A stretch of 64,000 bases of DNA from Planktothrix agardhii NIES-204 (GTDB lineage: Bacteria; Cyanobacteriota; Cyanobacteriia; Cyanobacteriales; Microcoleaceae): NCBI GenBank assembly GCA_003609755.1, contig AP017991.1, positions 1 to 64,000 of the forward strand, written 5' to 3'. Below, piece after piece: positions 43,249 to 52,315 of the stretch. The stretch's first letter is position 1. Each line of letters begins with the position of its first letter. The notes beneath the pieces were generated by a model that was given only the letters and a program-made list of their open reading frames with translations, was not told where the DNA came from and did not search any database. Both the position numbers and the translations under genes were made by a program.

Positions 43249-44920
43249 CTACGGGTTATCCATTTTCTCCTTAAAAATATCACCTAATTTTTGTCCTTTG
43301 GGTAACTCAATAAAAACCCGATCTCCAGTTTGTAAACCTTTCAATACTTGAATTTGATTACCGATTTGGGAACCAACGGTAACGGGGTGAAATTGTGGCT
43401 TATTATTAGCATCGGGAAGTAACACCCCCGCTTTACCTTTATTTGTTACAATAGCAACGGTGGGAACCACTAACGCTTGTTTGAGTTTCTCCCCAATAAA
43501 ACGTAAATCAACATTCATTCCCGACTGAAGTTGATCTTTTCCGGTTTCGATAATAATTCGAGCTTGAAATAACGTAACATCCCGTTCTTTTACCGCTTCG
43601 GGGGCAATAATATTAACTCGACCTTTAAATACTTGATCGGGATAGGAGTCGGCAATAATTTCAACGGGTTGATTAGGTTTAATTTGAGCAATATCCGCCT
43701 CTGGAATTTTAGCTAAAACTTCTATATCTTTGGCTAAAGCAACAATAGAAGTGGAAGTGGCTGAAGTGGCTTCGGAAGCTGAAGTTGCTGGGGTAACAAA
43801 GGCACCTTCAACGGCATAACGTTGGGTAATAATTCCCGAAAACGGGGCGCGAACTTTGGTATCTTCGATTTGAACTTGATAGAATTTTACCTGTCCTTCG
43901 GCTTCAGCAACTTCCGCTTTTGCGGAGGTAATTTCCTCTGAACGAGTGCCATTTTTTAACTGATTTAATTTACTTTGGGATTCAGCAACTTCTGCTTCTG
44001 AACGAGCAATTTCTTCAGCACGAGTGCCATTTTTGAGTTGATTTAAGGCTTGACGTTCCTGTTCAACATTAGCTTGTCTTTGTTGAATTTGCGATCGCTG
44101 AACTTGTTGTAATTGTTCTAAACGTTTTTCGACTTCATTTTGTAGTGCTTCTAACCTGCGTTCATCGCGTAAATATTCATCTAATTTATCCTGAGAAATT
44201 GCCCCTTCTCCCTTTAAATCTTGATAGCGTTGTACCCGTTCTACTGCTAATTTTAATTCGGCTTTGTTGGCATCAATTCGAGCTTTTGCTTGATCAATTT
44301 CATCAATTAAACTACCTGATTGGGCATCTTTTAAACGAGATTCCGATTCTTTTAAGCGAGCTTTTGCCTGAGCAATTTCTTCGGGACGAGTCCCCGATCG
44401 CAGTTGAGATAAATTAGCTTTAACCTGATTTAAACGAGCTTGAGCTTGAACAATTTCCTCCGGTCGGGTTCCGGTTTGCAGCTTGTCTAAATTAGCTTTA
44501 ACCCGATCCAAACGGGCTTGGGCTTGGAACAGTTGGGCTTCAATTTCGCCACTTTCCATCCGCGCCACAATATCCCCAGCTTGGACAATATCCCCCTGTT
44601 CCACATATAATTGCGCTAACCGCCCTTGGGTTTTGGGACTGAGGTTTACCCGGCGCACGGGTTGAACTACCCCACTGGCGGTAATTTTCACCGTTAAATC
44701 CTTCGCTTCCACCGGAAACCGTCAGGGTCGCGATCGCATCGGGCTTAATTTGATTCCGACTCCGGGCTAAATAAACCGTTGCCAGAATAGCCAATAGTCC
44801 CGAAGCCAAAATTGCAATCATCCAAGGTTTCCATCGCCGTCGGGGAACTTCCGAGAACTGAACGGGATGTTTCACTTCCCCATTGCGTTGTACCGTTTCC
44901 TCTTTTGGGCCAGTTAACAT
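43249..44920 (-). pseudogene. HlyD/RND-type membrane fusion protein, split by a frameshift
   Basis: Two overlapping frames together make one complete adaptor. The N-terminal part from 44920 has a basic start and one transmembrane helix (PWMIAILASGLLAILATVYL); it should continue at LTV, but an extra T in a TTT run (44716-44718 on the plus strand) shifts the frame. The rest (from VEAKDLTVKITASGVVQPV) has the biotinyl-lipoyl half (LYVEQGDIVQAGDIVARM), a long coiled coil with four near-identical QLRSGTRPEEIAQAKARL-type repeats, and the beta-barrel domains (VRAPFSGIITQRYAVEGAFV). Either a real inactivating mutation, slippage-corrected expression, or a sequencing error. No transporter gene adjoins. 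Confidence 0.8.
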
Positions 44921-45034
44921 AACAGATGCGGGTGCGGGTTGATCAGGAACAGAATCAGCCCTGAAGTTCAGAACATGATTCTGTTAATATATCAATTCTA
45001 ACGATTTCCGTTAATATTTCTTGACGATTAACCG

Positions 45035-45970
45035 TCAACCCTCTTGAAATAAAGGTGTACTCAAATAACGTTCACCGAAACTTGGCTGGATCAAAACAAT
45101 CAGTTTTCCTTTATTTTCAGGACGTTTACCCACTTGAATAGCCGCATATAAGGCTGCCCCGGTGGAAATTCCCGATAAAATCCCTTCTTCCCTGGAAATC
45201 CGACGGCCAAAAATCATGGCATTTTCATCAGTAACTTGAATCACTTCGTCAATCATATCCACATTCAAAACCGGAGGAACGAACCCCGCCCCAATCCCTT
45301 GAATTTTATGGGGGCCAGGTTTACCCCCGGATAAAATTGGACTATTGGCGGGTTCTACTGCGATCGCCTGAAAATCCGTTTTGCGTTGTTTCAGGACTTC
45401 AGCTATCCCGGTTAAAGTCCCTCCAGTTCCCACTCCAGAGATTAAAATATCTACAGAGCCATCGGTATCGGCCCAAATTTCCTCGGCGGTGGTTTTGCGG
45501 TGAATTTGGGGGTTGGCCGGATTCTGAAATTGTTGCAACATATAGGCATCGGGCAGGGTATCCACAATTTCCTGCGCCCGGCGGATACAGCCACTCATCC
45601 CTTCAATTCCGGGGGTGAGTTCCAATTCGGCACCATAGGCTTTTAACATTGCCCGCCGTTCTGAACTCATGGTTTCGGGCATAGTTAAAATTAAACGATA
45701 GCCCCTAGCGGCGGCCACCATTGCTAAGGCAATTCCAGTATTACCCGATGTTGGTTCGACTAATACCGTCTTACCCGGAGTAATCATTCCTTCTTTTTCA
45801 GCAACATTAATCATATTCACCCCAATTCGATCCTTGACCGAAGCCGAGGGGTTCATGCCTTCTAATTTGACCACTATTTGAGCCACACACCCTTCCGCCT
45901 TGGGAATCCGGTTGAGTTGGACGAGGGGGGTGTTACCGACTAATTCCGTAATGTTATGGGCGATACGCAT
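45035..45970 (-). CDS. cysK: Cysteine synthase A (O-acetylserine sulfhydrylase)
   Basis: The protein is 311 aa with ATG at 45970 ([20 protein letters not shown]); the longer frame to 45994 was not used. PLP-binding lysine K46 ([10 protein letters not shown]), the [11 protein letters not shown] substrate loop and the [10 protein letters not shown] phosphate cradle are intact. It makes cysteine from O-acetylserine and sulfide. It lies 60 bp downstream of an Rrf2-family regulator on the same strand, which probably controls it in response to sulfur status. Confidence 0.95.
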   Translation of the reverse strand: MRIAHNITELVGNTPLVQLNRIPKAEGCVAQIVVKLEGMNPSASVKDRIGVNMINVAEKEGMITPGKTVLVEPTSGNTGIALAMVAAARGYRLILTMPETMSSERRAMLKAYGAELELTPGIEGMSGCIRRAQEIVDTLPDAYMLQQFQNPANPQIHRKTTAEEIWADTDGSVDILISGVGTGGTLTGIAEVLKQRKTDFQAIAVEPANSPILSGGKPGPHKIQGIGAGFVPPVLNVDMIDEVIQVTDENAMIFGRRISREEGILSGISTGAALYAAIQVGKRPENKGKLIVLIQPSFGERYLSTPLFQEG

Positions 45971-46030
45971 AATTAACTTGAAGATAAACAACAATGATAC
46001 AAATAGTTTGAGGAACTCATCCCTAAGCCT

Positions 46031-46483
46031 TCAGATGTAATACATGATATCCTTCTGTTGTCGGGCATCTCTTTGTTCACAAAGGTCTTTTAAGCTGTAT
46101 TTTTGTAATACAGAATTCGCCATTTGCTCTGCTTCCTGCCAAAATTCCCAGATCACCGTACCTTCAACGGTATTAGGGCAAGAATTTTGAGGAGACGCTT
46201 CGGGATCTGATCCCTCTAAGCACTTCACCACATCAAACAGAGTAATTTTCCCTGGTTCCTTCCCCAGATAATATCCACCTTTTGAGCCTCGTTGACTGCG
46301 AACAAGGCCACAGCGCCGCAAGGTAGCCAGCAATTGTTCAAGATAGCGATCAGGAATGTTATGCTGGGCGGAAATTTGGCGGACTTGCCTCGGTTCTGGA
46401 TCATCATAGTGAGTTGCCAACTCCATCAGGGCGAGAAGGGCATACTGACTTTTGCAAGAGAGTTCCACGCAGAAATCATTCAA
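46031..46483 (-). CDS. Rrf2-family transcriptional regulator, CymR-like
   Basis: The protein is 150 aa. A winged-helix DNA-binding domain (CKSQYALLALMELATHY, ISAQHNIPDRYLEQLLATLR, LVRSQRGSKGGYYLGKEP) is clear. The loop region CLEGSDPEASPQNSC has two cysteines, not the three of the IscR iron-sulfur site, so a CymR-like cysteine-metabolism regulator is more likely than an iron-sulfur sensor. It forms a probable operon with cysK. A GTG five codons in (VELSCKSQYALL) may be the true start. Expected targets are cysK and its own promoter. Confidence 0.88.
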   Translation of the reverse strand: MNDFCVELSCKSQYALLALMELATHYDDPEPRQVRQISAQHNIPDRYLEQLLATLRRCGLVRSQRGSKGGYYLGKEPGKITLFDVVKCLEGSDPEASPQNSCPNTVEGTVIWEFWQEAEQMANSVLQKYSLKDLCEQRDARQQKDIMYYI

Positions 46484-46554
46484 AAATGTTTCACGATTCT
46501 AGTATACTCCGGTTTTCCCCTGGGAATTTGTTAGTTTCGCGACGTTATACCCGA

Positions 46555-46889
46555 TATAGCAGTCCTAAATCAGTGTCAAGAGCATGATATACAGAATTAA
46601 TTGAATAGATTTGGAGAATTTAGAAATTTTTTATCAGAAATAAATGGGGATAAAGAACCTGATGATTTTTTAATTACTTGTATTTTATTTGCTCCTAATG
46701 CTCCGCAACAAAATCCGGTTGAAGATATTTGGTTACAAGCGAAAAACTTTTTGAGGAAGTATTGGTATTTATGCAGGTCGTTTAAGATTATCAAATTTTT
46801 GTTTGAGTTCTTTACCAAAGAACATAAATTTGATTTTCCCAAAATTCATCAGTATACTTATACATAGAAAATCATTTAGGATTGCTATA
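46555..46889. mobile_element. IS630-family insertion sequence remnant, internally deleted
   Basis: Left end TATAGCAGTCCTAAAT (46555-46570) and right end ATTTAGGATTGCTATA (46874-46889) are 16-bp inverted repeats with one mismatch. Only the 3' part of the transposase remains. The ends, beginning with the TA dinucleotide used as IS630 target, match those of the MITE-like elements in this window. Confidence 0.75.
46601..46867 (+). pseudogene. IS630 transposase C-terminal fragment
   Basis: About 88 residues with the DDE-domain end: ITCILFAPNAPQQNPVEDIW (the last catalytic Glu) followed by LQAKNFLRK and KFDFPKIHQYT. Roughly two thirds of the transposase (N-terminal HTH and the first two Asp) is missing; the start codon used is fortuitous. 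Non-functional. Confidence 0.8.
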
Positions 46890-46912
46890 GTTTTTTATTA
46901 TGCCTTTATAAT

Positions 46913-47530
46913 TTAACCCTCTCTGATCAGGCTCAATAATGCAGCTAAACCAAACCCAATAATTATAATTCCTGAAATCCGGTTAATCCATTGTAAAATA
47001 TGAGTGTTAATTCTATCTTGAAATAAACTAACCCCACTGACTAAAATTAACCACCATAATCCCGATCCTAAAAAGACTCCTAAAACCAGGATTCCCGCAT
47101 CCCAATAATTGTTTGTTATGCCTAAACCCAATCCAGCAAAAATAGCAATAAATGATAAAATAGTGATGGGATTGGTAATTGTTAGAAAAAAGGTTGAAGC
47201 GTAAGCACTTATCATTTTTTTCGATGTTTTTGCCACTTCTTCTGTTGGTTTTTCTAAGGCTATTTTAAATCCCAAATAACATAAAAATAATCCACCCATC
47301 AGTTTTAATCCCATTTGTTGACTCACCAAATAATTAGAAATGATGGTCAATCCAAATCCCGCAATAAAGCCATATAAGGCATCAGCAGTAGCGGCCCCCA
47401 ATCCAGTAAAAAATCCCGCCCAATACCCTTGAGACAAACAACGACGAATACACAAAATCCCGATGGGCCCAACGGGGGCGGCAATGGAAAAACCAATGAT
47501 TAAACCCTTAGCTAAAAAACTGATATCCAT
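46913..47530 (-). CDS. LysE/RhtB-family amino-acid exporter
   Basis: The protein is 205 aa, ATG at 47530. Six hydrophobic segments and the family motif GFSIAAPVGPIGILCIRRCL at the N-terminus, then FFTGLGAATADALYGFIA and FFLTITNPITILSFIAIF. An inner-membrane transporter exporting amino acids or analogues; substrate unknown. Single gene next to the IS630 relic. Confidence 0.9.
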   Translation of the reverse strand: MDISFLAKGLIIGFSIAAPVGPIGILCIRRCLSQGYWAGFFTGLGAATADALYGFIAGFGLTIISNYLVSQQMGLKLMGGLFLCYLGFKIALEKPTEEVAKTSKKMISAYASTFFLTITNPITILSFIAIFAGLGLGITNNYWDAGILVLGVFLGSGLWWLILVSGVSLFQDRINTHILQWINRISGIIIIGFGLAALLSLIREG

Positions 47531-47622
47531 AATCAATTTAAGGACAAAAGGACTTAGATAGCCCTAAAGGGCTTACTACTATATGATCAGGAGGTAAACT
47601 CAGCATAACTCAAAACGGAACC

Positions 47623-48360
47623 ATGATCACCCATAACACTTTAGTTTTAGCAACGGATTTAGATGGGACATTTTTAGGGGGTTCTCTACAGGAACGACAG
47701 AAATTTTATAACTATTTGCAGTCAAAACGCGATCGCTTATTATTAATTTTTGTCACAGGTCGTAGTTTAGAATTGACCTTGCGTTTATACGAAGAAAAAA
47801 ACCTAATCATTCCCAGACCTGATTATATTATTGGGGATGTAGGAACAACCGTTTATGAGGGAAAAACCTTAACACCCGTTGCCCAAGTCCAAAATTGGAT
47901 TGCCGATATTTGGGGAAATTCTAGCGAATTTGCTACCAAAATATTAGTCGATGAACCGAAATTAATCCTACAACCCCTATCCCCTAAATATCGAGTTTCC
48001 TATTATTATAAACCCGATCAAAATCAAGATCGAATCATTAAAAAAATTCAAGATGCCGGATTTGATTGTATTACCTCGGCGGATAAATATTTAGATATTT
48101 TGCCCAAAGGTATTGCTAAAGGTTCAACGTTGCTAAAACTAATGAATTACTTAAAAATTGCTTCCCATCAAGTGATTACATCTGGGGATTCCTTAAATGA
48201 TTTACCCTTATTTGAAACCGGACTTAAAAGTATTGCGGTAGGAAACTCCGAATTAAAATTACTCGATAAAATCAAACCTTTAAAAAATGTTTATTATAGT
48301 AATTTCCCTGGAGTTACAGGAATTTTTGATGGAATTCAATATTATAATCAAACCTTCTAA
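47623..48360 (+). CDS. HAD-IIB phosphatase, sucrose-6-phosphate phosphatase-like
   Basis: The protein is 245 aa. HAD motif I ATDLDGTFLGG, motif II FVTGRS, Lys and motif III PKGIAKGSTLLKLM, motif IV TSGDSLNDLPLF. Sequence and length fit the sucrose-phosphate/mannosyl-phosphate phosphatase group of HAD-IIB enzymes, which in cyanobacteria produce compatible solutes. The precise sugar phosphate (sucrose, mannosylglycerate, glucosylglycerol) cannot be told; no synthase gene adjoins. gpsA follows after 6 bp, so the two are probably co-transcribed. Confidence 0.82.
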   Translation: MITHNTLVLATDLDGTFLGGSLQERQKFYNYLQSKRDRLLLIFVTGRSLELTLRLYEEKNLIIPRPDYIIGDVGTTVYEGKTLTPVAQVQNWIADIWGNSSEFATKILVDEPKLILQPLSPKYRVSYYYKPDQNQDRIIKKIQDAGFDCITSADKYLDILPKGIAKGSTLLKLMNYLKIASHQVITSGDSLNDLPLFETGLKSIAVGNSELKLLDKIKPLKNVYYSNFPGVTGIFDGIQYYNQTF

Positions 48361-48366
48361 AATCTG

Positions 48367-49344
48367 ATGGGCTTTATGATTCAAGATTCTACTATTATGT
48401 CTGACTCCTCAGTATCAAATGAACCCTTAACTTTAGCCATTTTAGGTGCGGGGGCTTGGGGTTCAGCCCTCGCCCAATTAGCTCGTTATAATGGTCATAC
48501 CGTCCATTTGTGGTCACGGCGTTTAGATAATTCCTTAGCCGAAAGTATTGACTCCATTGATGTCTTAGTTTCTGCAATTTCAATGAGAGGAGTTGCCGTC
48601 ACCATCGAACAACTGCAAACCCTAAAATTACCCGATAAAATCCCGATTGTCACCGCTACAAAAGGTTTAGATCCTGATAGTACCCTAACTCCTTCCCAAC
48701 TTTGGGGAATGGGGTTTCCTGACCATCCAATTGTAGTTTTATCTGGGCCGAATTTATCCGCAGAAATTGAACAGGGTTTACCCGCCGCCACGGTGGTAGC
48801 GAGTGAAGATTTAGAGGCGGCAAAGATTGTGCAACAGGTATTTGCTTCTAATCGCTTTCGGGTTTATACCAGTTTCGATCCGATGGGAACAGAATTAGGA
48901 GGAACCCTAAAAAATGTAATTGCGATCGCGGCGGGGGTTTGCGATGGGTTACAGTTAGGAACTAATGCTAAATCGGCATTATTAACTCGCGCCTTAACCG
49001 AAATTATTAGAATTGGAACCCATTTAGGGGGGAAAACAGAAACGTTTTTTGGATTATCCGGTTTGGGGGATATGTTAACCACTTGTAATAGCGCTTTAAG
49101 CCGTAATTATCGGGTAGGTTATGGATTAGCAAAAGGCAAAACCTTAGAACAAGTATTAACGGAATTAGGAAGTACGGCCGAAGGTGTAAATACTACTAAT
49201 GTTTTAATTGAAATTGCCCATCGGGAACAGATTCCTATACCAATTTCCTGGCAAGTTTATCAGCTTTTAAATCATCAAATCACCCCCCAAAAAGCCGTAG
49301 AAGCCTTAATGGAAAGGGATTTAAAACCCGAATTTTATCGTTAG
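48367..49344 (+). CDS. gpsA: Glycerol-3-phosphate dehydrogenase [NAD(P)+]
   Basis: The protein is 325 aa. Rossmann motif LAILGAGAWGSALAQLARYN, then SGPNLSAEIEQGLPAATVVA, the catalytic-lysine region GGTLKNVIAIAAGVCDGLQL, and GLSGLGDMLTTCNSALSRN. It makes sn-glycerol-3-phosphate for phospholipids. The N-terminal domain is some 15-20 residues shorter than E. coli GpsA between the first strand and VLVSAISM, as in other cyanobacteria. Two further in-frame ATGs (48379, 48397) are possible starts. Six bp after the HAD phosphatase gene; a link via glycerol-phosphate-based solutes is possible. Confidence 0.93.
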   Translation: MGFMIQDSTIMSDSSVSNEPLTLAILGAGAWGSALAQLARYNGHTVHLWSRRLDNSLAESIDSIDVLVSAISMRGVAVTIEQLQTLKLPDKIPIVTATKGLDPDSTLTPSQLWGMGFPDHPIVVLSGPNLSAEIEQGLPAATVVASEDLEAAKIVQQVFASNRFRVYTSFDPMGTELGGTLKNVIAIAAGVCDGLQLGTNAKSALLTRALTEIIRIGTHLGGKTETFFGLSGLGDMLTTCNSALSRNYRVGYGLAKGKTLEQVLTELGSTAEGVNTTNVLIEIAHREQIPIPISWQVYQLLNHQITPQKAVEALMERDLKPEFYR

Positions 49345-49388
49345 AAGGTGAAGGAAGAAACCAATTAGGTATCAGACCCAGCACTCCC

Positions 49389-49478
49389 AGGACTTACGCA
49401 AAACAACCATATCTAGTAGGGGCGAACGGCCGTTAGCCCCTACAGATGGTGTATAATTGGGTATTCTGCGTAAGTCCT
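49389..49478. repeat. 90-bp MITE-like element
   Basis: AGGACTTACGCA (49389-49400) and TGCGTAAGTCCT (49467-49478) are perfect 12-bp inverted ends, with an internal GGGGCGAACGGCCGTTAGCCCC-like hairpin. Located just after gpsA in the gene-poor stretch 49345-50053. Confidence 0.7.
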
Positions 49479-49541
49479 GACTCCCCTCAAGATTCCGGTC
49501 AAACCAGACACCGTTTGATTGTTAAAGATTTTTCTGCTAAT

Positions 49542-49559
49542 CTCTATCTATAGATAGAG
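49542..49559. other. 18-bp perfect palindrome
   Basis: CTCTATCTATAGATAGAG, a perfect palindrome in the spacer after gpsA; could be a protein-binding site or part of a decayed element. Confidence 0.35.
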
Positions 49560-49709
49560 GCACGACTAGAGGAGAGTCCCCTATATTGATAAGCGTACTG
49601 GGTGCAATCCTTTATTCCCTCTGGTTAGTCTGGTGGAAACAGAGAGTCAATTCAATCGAGTTATCGATTGTGACTCTCTATTATTTTTTGGGGGTTATTT
49701 TGTCGGAGT

Positions 49710-49819
49710 CTATAGCGCTACGCATTAAAGTTAGGACACTTCTAAATCCTGAAACTCATTCACTGCTTACTGATCCGGTGTTCCGGTGTTCCGGTGTTCC
49801 CTAGTGCGTAGCGCTATAG
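49710..49819. repeat. 110-bp MITE-like element with perfect 15-bp ends
   Basis: CTATAGCGCTACGCA (49710-49724) and TGCGTAGCGCTATAG (49805-49819) are perfect inverted repeats. The interior has AGTTAGGACAC and a CGGTGTTC triple direct repeat also found in the 143-147 bp family. The remaining sequence to 50031 shows only unsupported short frames. Confidence 0.7.
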
Positions 49820-50031
49820 TGGGACAAATGGAAAATATCTGCAAACACTTCCCGCTCAGATAAAATTCGCGTAGGATTTGGCGAATCATACACCACTAAT
49901 AAACCGGGTTGTCCTAAACTATTAAAAAGTTCTAATCCGTCTGCTTTATGGGTAGTGTTGACTATCATTATTTTGGCACTGCTAACTAGCAATATTACTT
50001 ATAAGCAAAAACAGAAAAACCTTTAACAGTA

Positions 50032-50191
50032 TATGAAGAAAAAGATGTTAGTCATGGACGAAACATTTGCAGAAAAAATTAAAGCACATTGGTTAATTGA
50101 AAATCAAGTACATTGGGTCAAAGATGTGAATTTTAATAAAAATAATGGCTATCTTTTGTTATCAATAAATATCAAAATCGTTCATGTTTAA
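50032..50191 (+). pseudogene. ISAs1-family transposase fragment
   Basis: The frames VYEEKDVSHGRN and, after a shift, KIKAHWLIENQVHWVKDVNF resemble the C-terminal ISAs1 transposase signature (xHWxIENxLHWVLDVxF). A 45-codon ATG frame (50054-50191) carries the second part. The rest of the transposase is gone and there is at least one frameshift. Confidence 0.6.
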
Positions 50192-50301
50192 TATTTCCAA
50201 ATTATTTGATAGAAACTAGAGAGAATTTGACCGAAAAAATCATCAATTTTTTTTGAATATAGCGATCGCATTTTTGAAAATGAAAAAACCCTGCCGTGCA
50301 C

Positions 50302-50359
50302 GGGGGGTTGTTCCGGTGTTCCCTCTCTCAACTAGGTAATTTATTTTGTGCAATTACTT
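50302..50359. repeat. 58-bp dispersed repeat, inverted partner of 32763-32820
   Basis: Reverse complement matches 32763-32820 at 56 of 58 bases. Includes TTGTTCCGGTGTTCCC and CTCAACTAGGTAATTTATTT. It lies 100 bp upstream of the GH13 gene; nothing else is evident in 50192-50458 apart from a HIP1 octamer. Confidence 0.7.
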
Positions 50360-50458
50360 ATATGAATAACTCAGAAATTGTGTCTCATTCTTTTGATAGA
50401 TGATTTATGAAATGCTTTTCTATATAATCGGGAGTACAAATAGCTTTATCAATAAAAA

Positions 50459-52114
50459 ATGTCTAATTTAATTGAATTTTATCTTTTCGCTCCTTATAAC
50501 AAAGAAGTAGCTTTAATCGGAAATTTTTCTAACTGGAAAGATATTCCGATGCAAAAGGATGACAAGGGTTATTTTCGGACTCAAGTTGAGTTAGAAGACG
50601 AAATCTATCAATACAAATTTCGAGTCCGTTCAAAAAGTTGGTTTTTAGAACCCGATGAGTGGATAGAAGTTGTTGACCCCTACGCCACGGATATTGATGA
50701 TGCGACTCAAAACGGCATAATTAGGATTAAAGATGGGGAAAAAATTGTTGATACTTATGTTTGGAAAAATGATGACAAACCCTTACCCCCCGATCATAAA
50801 TTAGTGATTTATGAAATGCACGTCGGGGATTTTTCGGGAGGAGAAGATGATATCCATTCCCGGGGTAAATATCAACACGTTATGGAAAAGTTAGATTATT
50901 TGTATGAATTAGGGATAAATGCGATTGAATTAATGCCTGTTAAAGAACATCCAGGGGATCATAGTTGGGGATATAATCCTCGCTATTTCTTCGCGTCCGA
51001 GTCTAGTTACGGCACAACGGAACAATTAAAAAACCTGATTGATGAATGTCACGGGCGAGGAATTCGAGTGTTAATTGATGGGGTTTATAACCATTCCGAA
51101 GCATCCTGTCCTTTAACTCAAATTGATCATGATTATTGGTATCACCATAGCCAGCAAGATACGGAATATAACTGGGGCCCAGAATTTAATTATGAACACT
51201 ATGATGAAAAATTAGGCACTTATCCGGCTCGGAAATTTATTGGGGATACGGTAAGATTTTGGACTAAAGAATATCATATTGATGGTATTCGTTATGATGG
51301 AGCCAAGCAAATTGGCAACTATGATTTTATGGCTTGGGTCGTGCAGGAAGCTAAACAGGAAGCTGGGGTAAAACCCTTTTATAATGTGGCTGAATATGTG
51401 CCGGAAACCCCCACTATTACCAACAGTGATGGGCCGATGGATGGCTGTTGGCATGATAGTTTTTATCATACTCTCACGGATCATTTATGTGGCGATACCT
51501 TTGATTTAGAACAACTTAAAGACATTTTAGATGGTAAACGTCAAGGGTTTATGGGGCCGAATAATATTGTAAATTATTTGGGTAATCATGATCATAATCG
51601 CTTAATCGTGGAATTAGGAAATCGGGGAATTTTTGATGATGAAGTGTTTAAACGAGTGAAATTAGGGGCGGCATTATTAATCACGGCCGTAGGTATTCCG
51701 ATGATTTGGATGGGAGAAGAATTTGGAGAATATAAACCCAAAACCTTTGAATCTGCTAAACTGGATTGGAAATTACTGAAAAATGACAGTAATCAGAGTT
51801 TATTTGAACATTATAAAGGCTTGATTTTTCTACGGGAAACTAATCATGCTTTATATAGTGGCAATATTGATTTTTTCCATGAAGATCCTGATAATAAAGT
51901 TTTAGCTTATACCCGATGGAATGATCAAGGTTCTCGGATTGTGGTGGTTGTGAATTTCTCTGACAATTATTTTGCAGGTTATCAAGTTTCTCACTTCCCA
52001 GCCAATGGAACTTGGCATGAGTGGACAAGTAATTATGATATTCAATCGGGAGATGATAATATTATGATCGATTTACCTGAATATGAGGCTAAAGTTTTTG
52101 TTTGGAAAGGATAA
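50459..52114 (+). CDS. GH13 alpha-amylase-family protein with N-terminal CBM48-like domain
   Basis: The protein is 551 aa. Residues about 1-100 are a CBM48/isoamylase-N-like domain (FYLFAPYNKEVALIGNFSNW). The catalytic barrel has region I LIDGVYNHSEA, region II HIDGIRYDGA (nucleophile Asp near 279), region III NVAEYVPE (acid/base Glu near 311) and region IV YLGNHDHNR (near 376). The layout is close to branching enzymes and trehalohydrolases (GlgB/TreZ-like). Cytosolic glycogen or malto-oligosaccharide metabolism is likely. Activity (branching, debranching, trehalohydrolase) cannot be decided here; the usual C-terminal length of GlgB is not reached. Single gene. Confidence 0.85.
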   Translation: MSNLIEFYLFAPYNKEVALIGNFSNWKDIPMQKDDKGYFRTQVELEDEIYQYKFRVRSKSWFLEPDEWIEVVDPYATDIDDATQNGIIRIKDGEKIVDTYVWKNDDKPLPPDHKLVIYEMHVGDFSGGEDDIHSRGKYQHVMEKLDYLYELGINAIELMPVKEHPGDHSWGYNPRYFFASESSYGTTEQLKNLIDECHGRGIRVLIDGVYNHSEASCPLTQIDHDYWYHHSQQDTEYNWGPEFNYEHYDEKLGTYPARKFIGDTVRFWTKEYHIDGIRYDGAKQIGNYDFMAWVVQEAKQEAGVKPFYNVAEYVPETPTITNSDGPMDGCWHDSFYHTLTDHLCGDTFDLEQLKDILDGKRQGFMGPNNIVNYLGNHDHNRLIVELGNRGIFDDEVFKRVKLGAALLITAVGIPMIWMGEEFGEYKPKTFESAKLDWKLLKNDSNQSLFEHYKGLIFLRETNHALYSGNIDFFHEDPDNKVLAYTRWNDQGSRIVVVVNFSDNYFAGYQVSHFPANGTWHEWTSNYDIQSGDDNIMIDLPEYEAKVFVWKG

Positions 52115-52164
52115 ACAGGAGGGTAATGATTTGCCCACATCCTCTCTTACCCATTAATAGTTTA

Positions 52165-52311
52165 TATAGCAACCGCCAAGGCAGTTAGGATACCAGATGG
52201 ATCTTGGAACCCAGACGGTGAAGTATTTTCCCCCCTGTTCCCTCCCCCCCTAGCCCCCCGTGTACGGGGGGTTTGGGGGGGCTGTTCCCAGATCCGGCGT
52301 TCCCTGCTATA
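52165..52311. repeat. 147-bp MITE-like element with TATAGCA/TGCTATA ends
   Basis: TATAGCA (52165-52171) to TGCTATA (52305-52311). The interior matches 43092-43234 closely (AACCGCCAAGGCAGTTAGGA, GACGGTGAAGTATTTTCCCC, GC-rich core CCCCCCGTGTACGGGGGG). It sits between the GH13 gene and the photolyase gene. Confidence 0.75.
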
Positions 52312-52315
52312 GCAC

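Noticed and set aside
49586-49804. TTG-started plus-strand frame with one hydrophobic segment
   Set aside because: Its second half runs through the 110-bp MITE-like element and no family was recognised; the first 45 residues could be a real membrane peptide but I cannot support it.
49801-49992. 63-codon minus-strand frame (VVYDSPNPTRILSEREVFAD)
   Set aside because: Looks protein-like but its end is made of the MITE-like repeat and no family is recognised; may be a fragment of a decayed gene.
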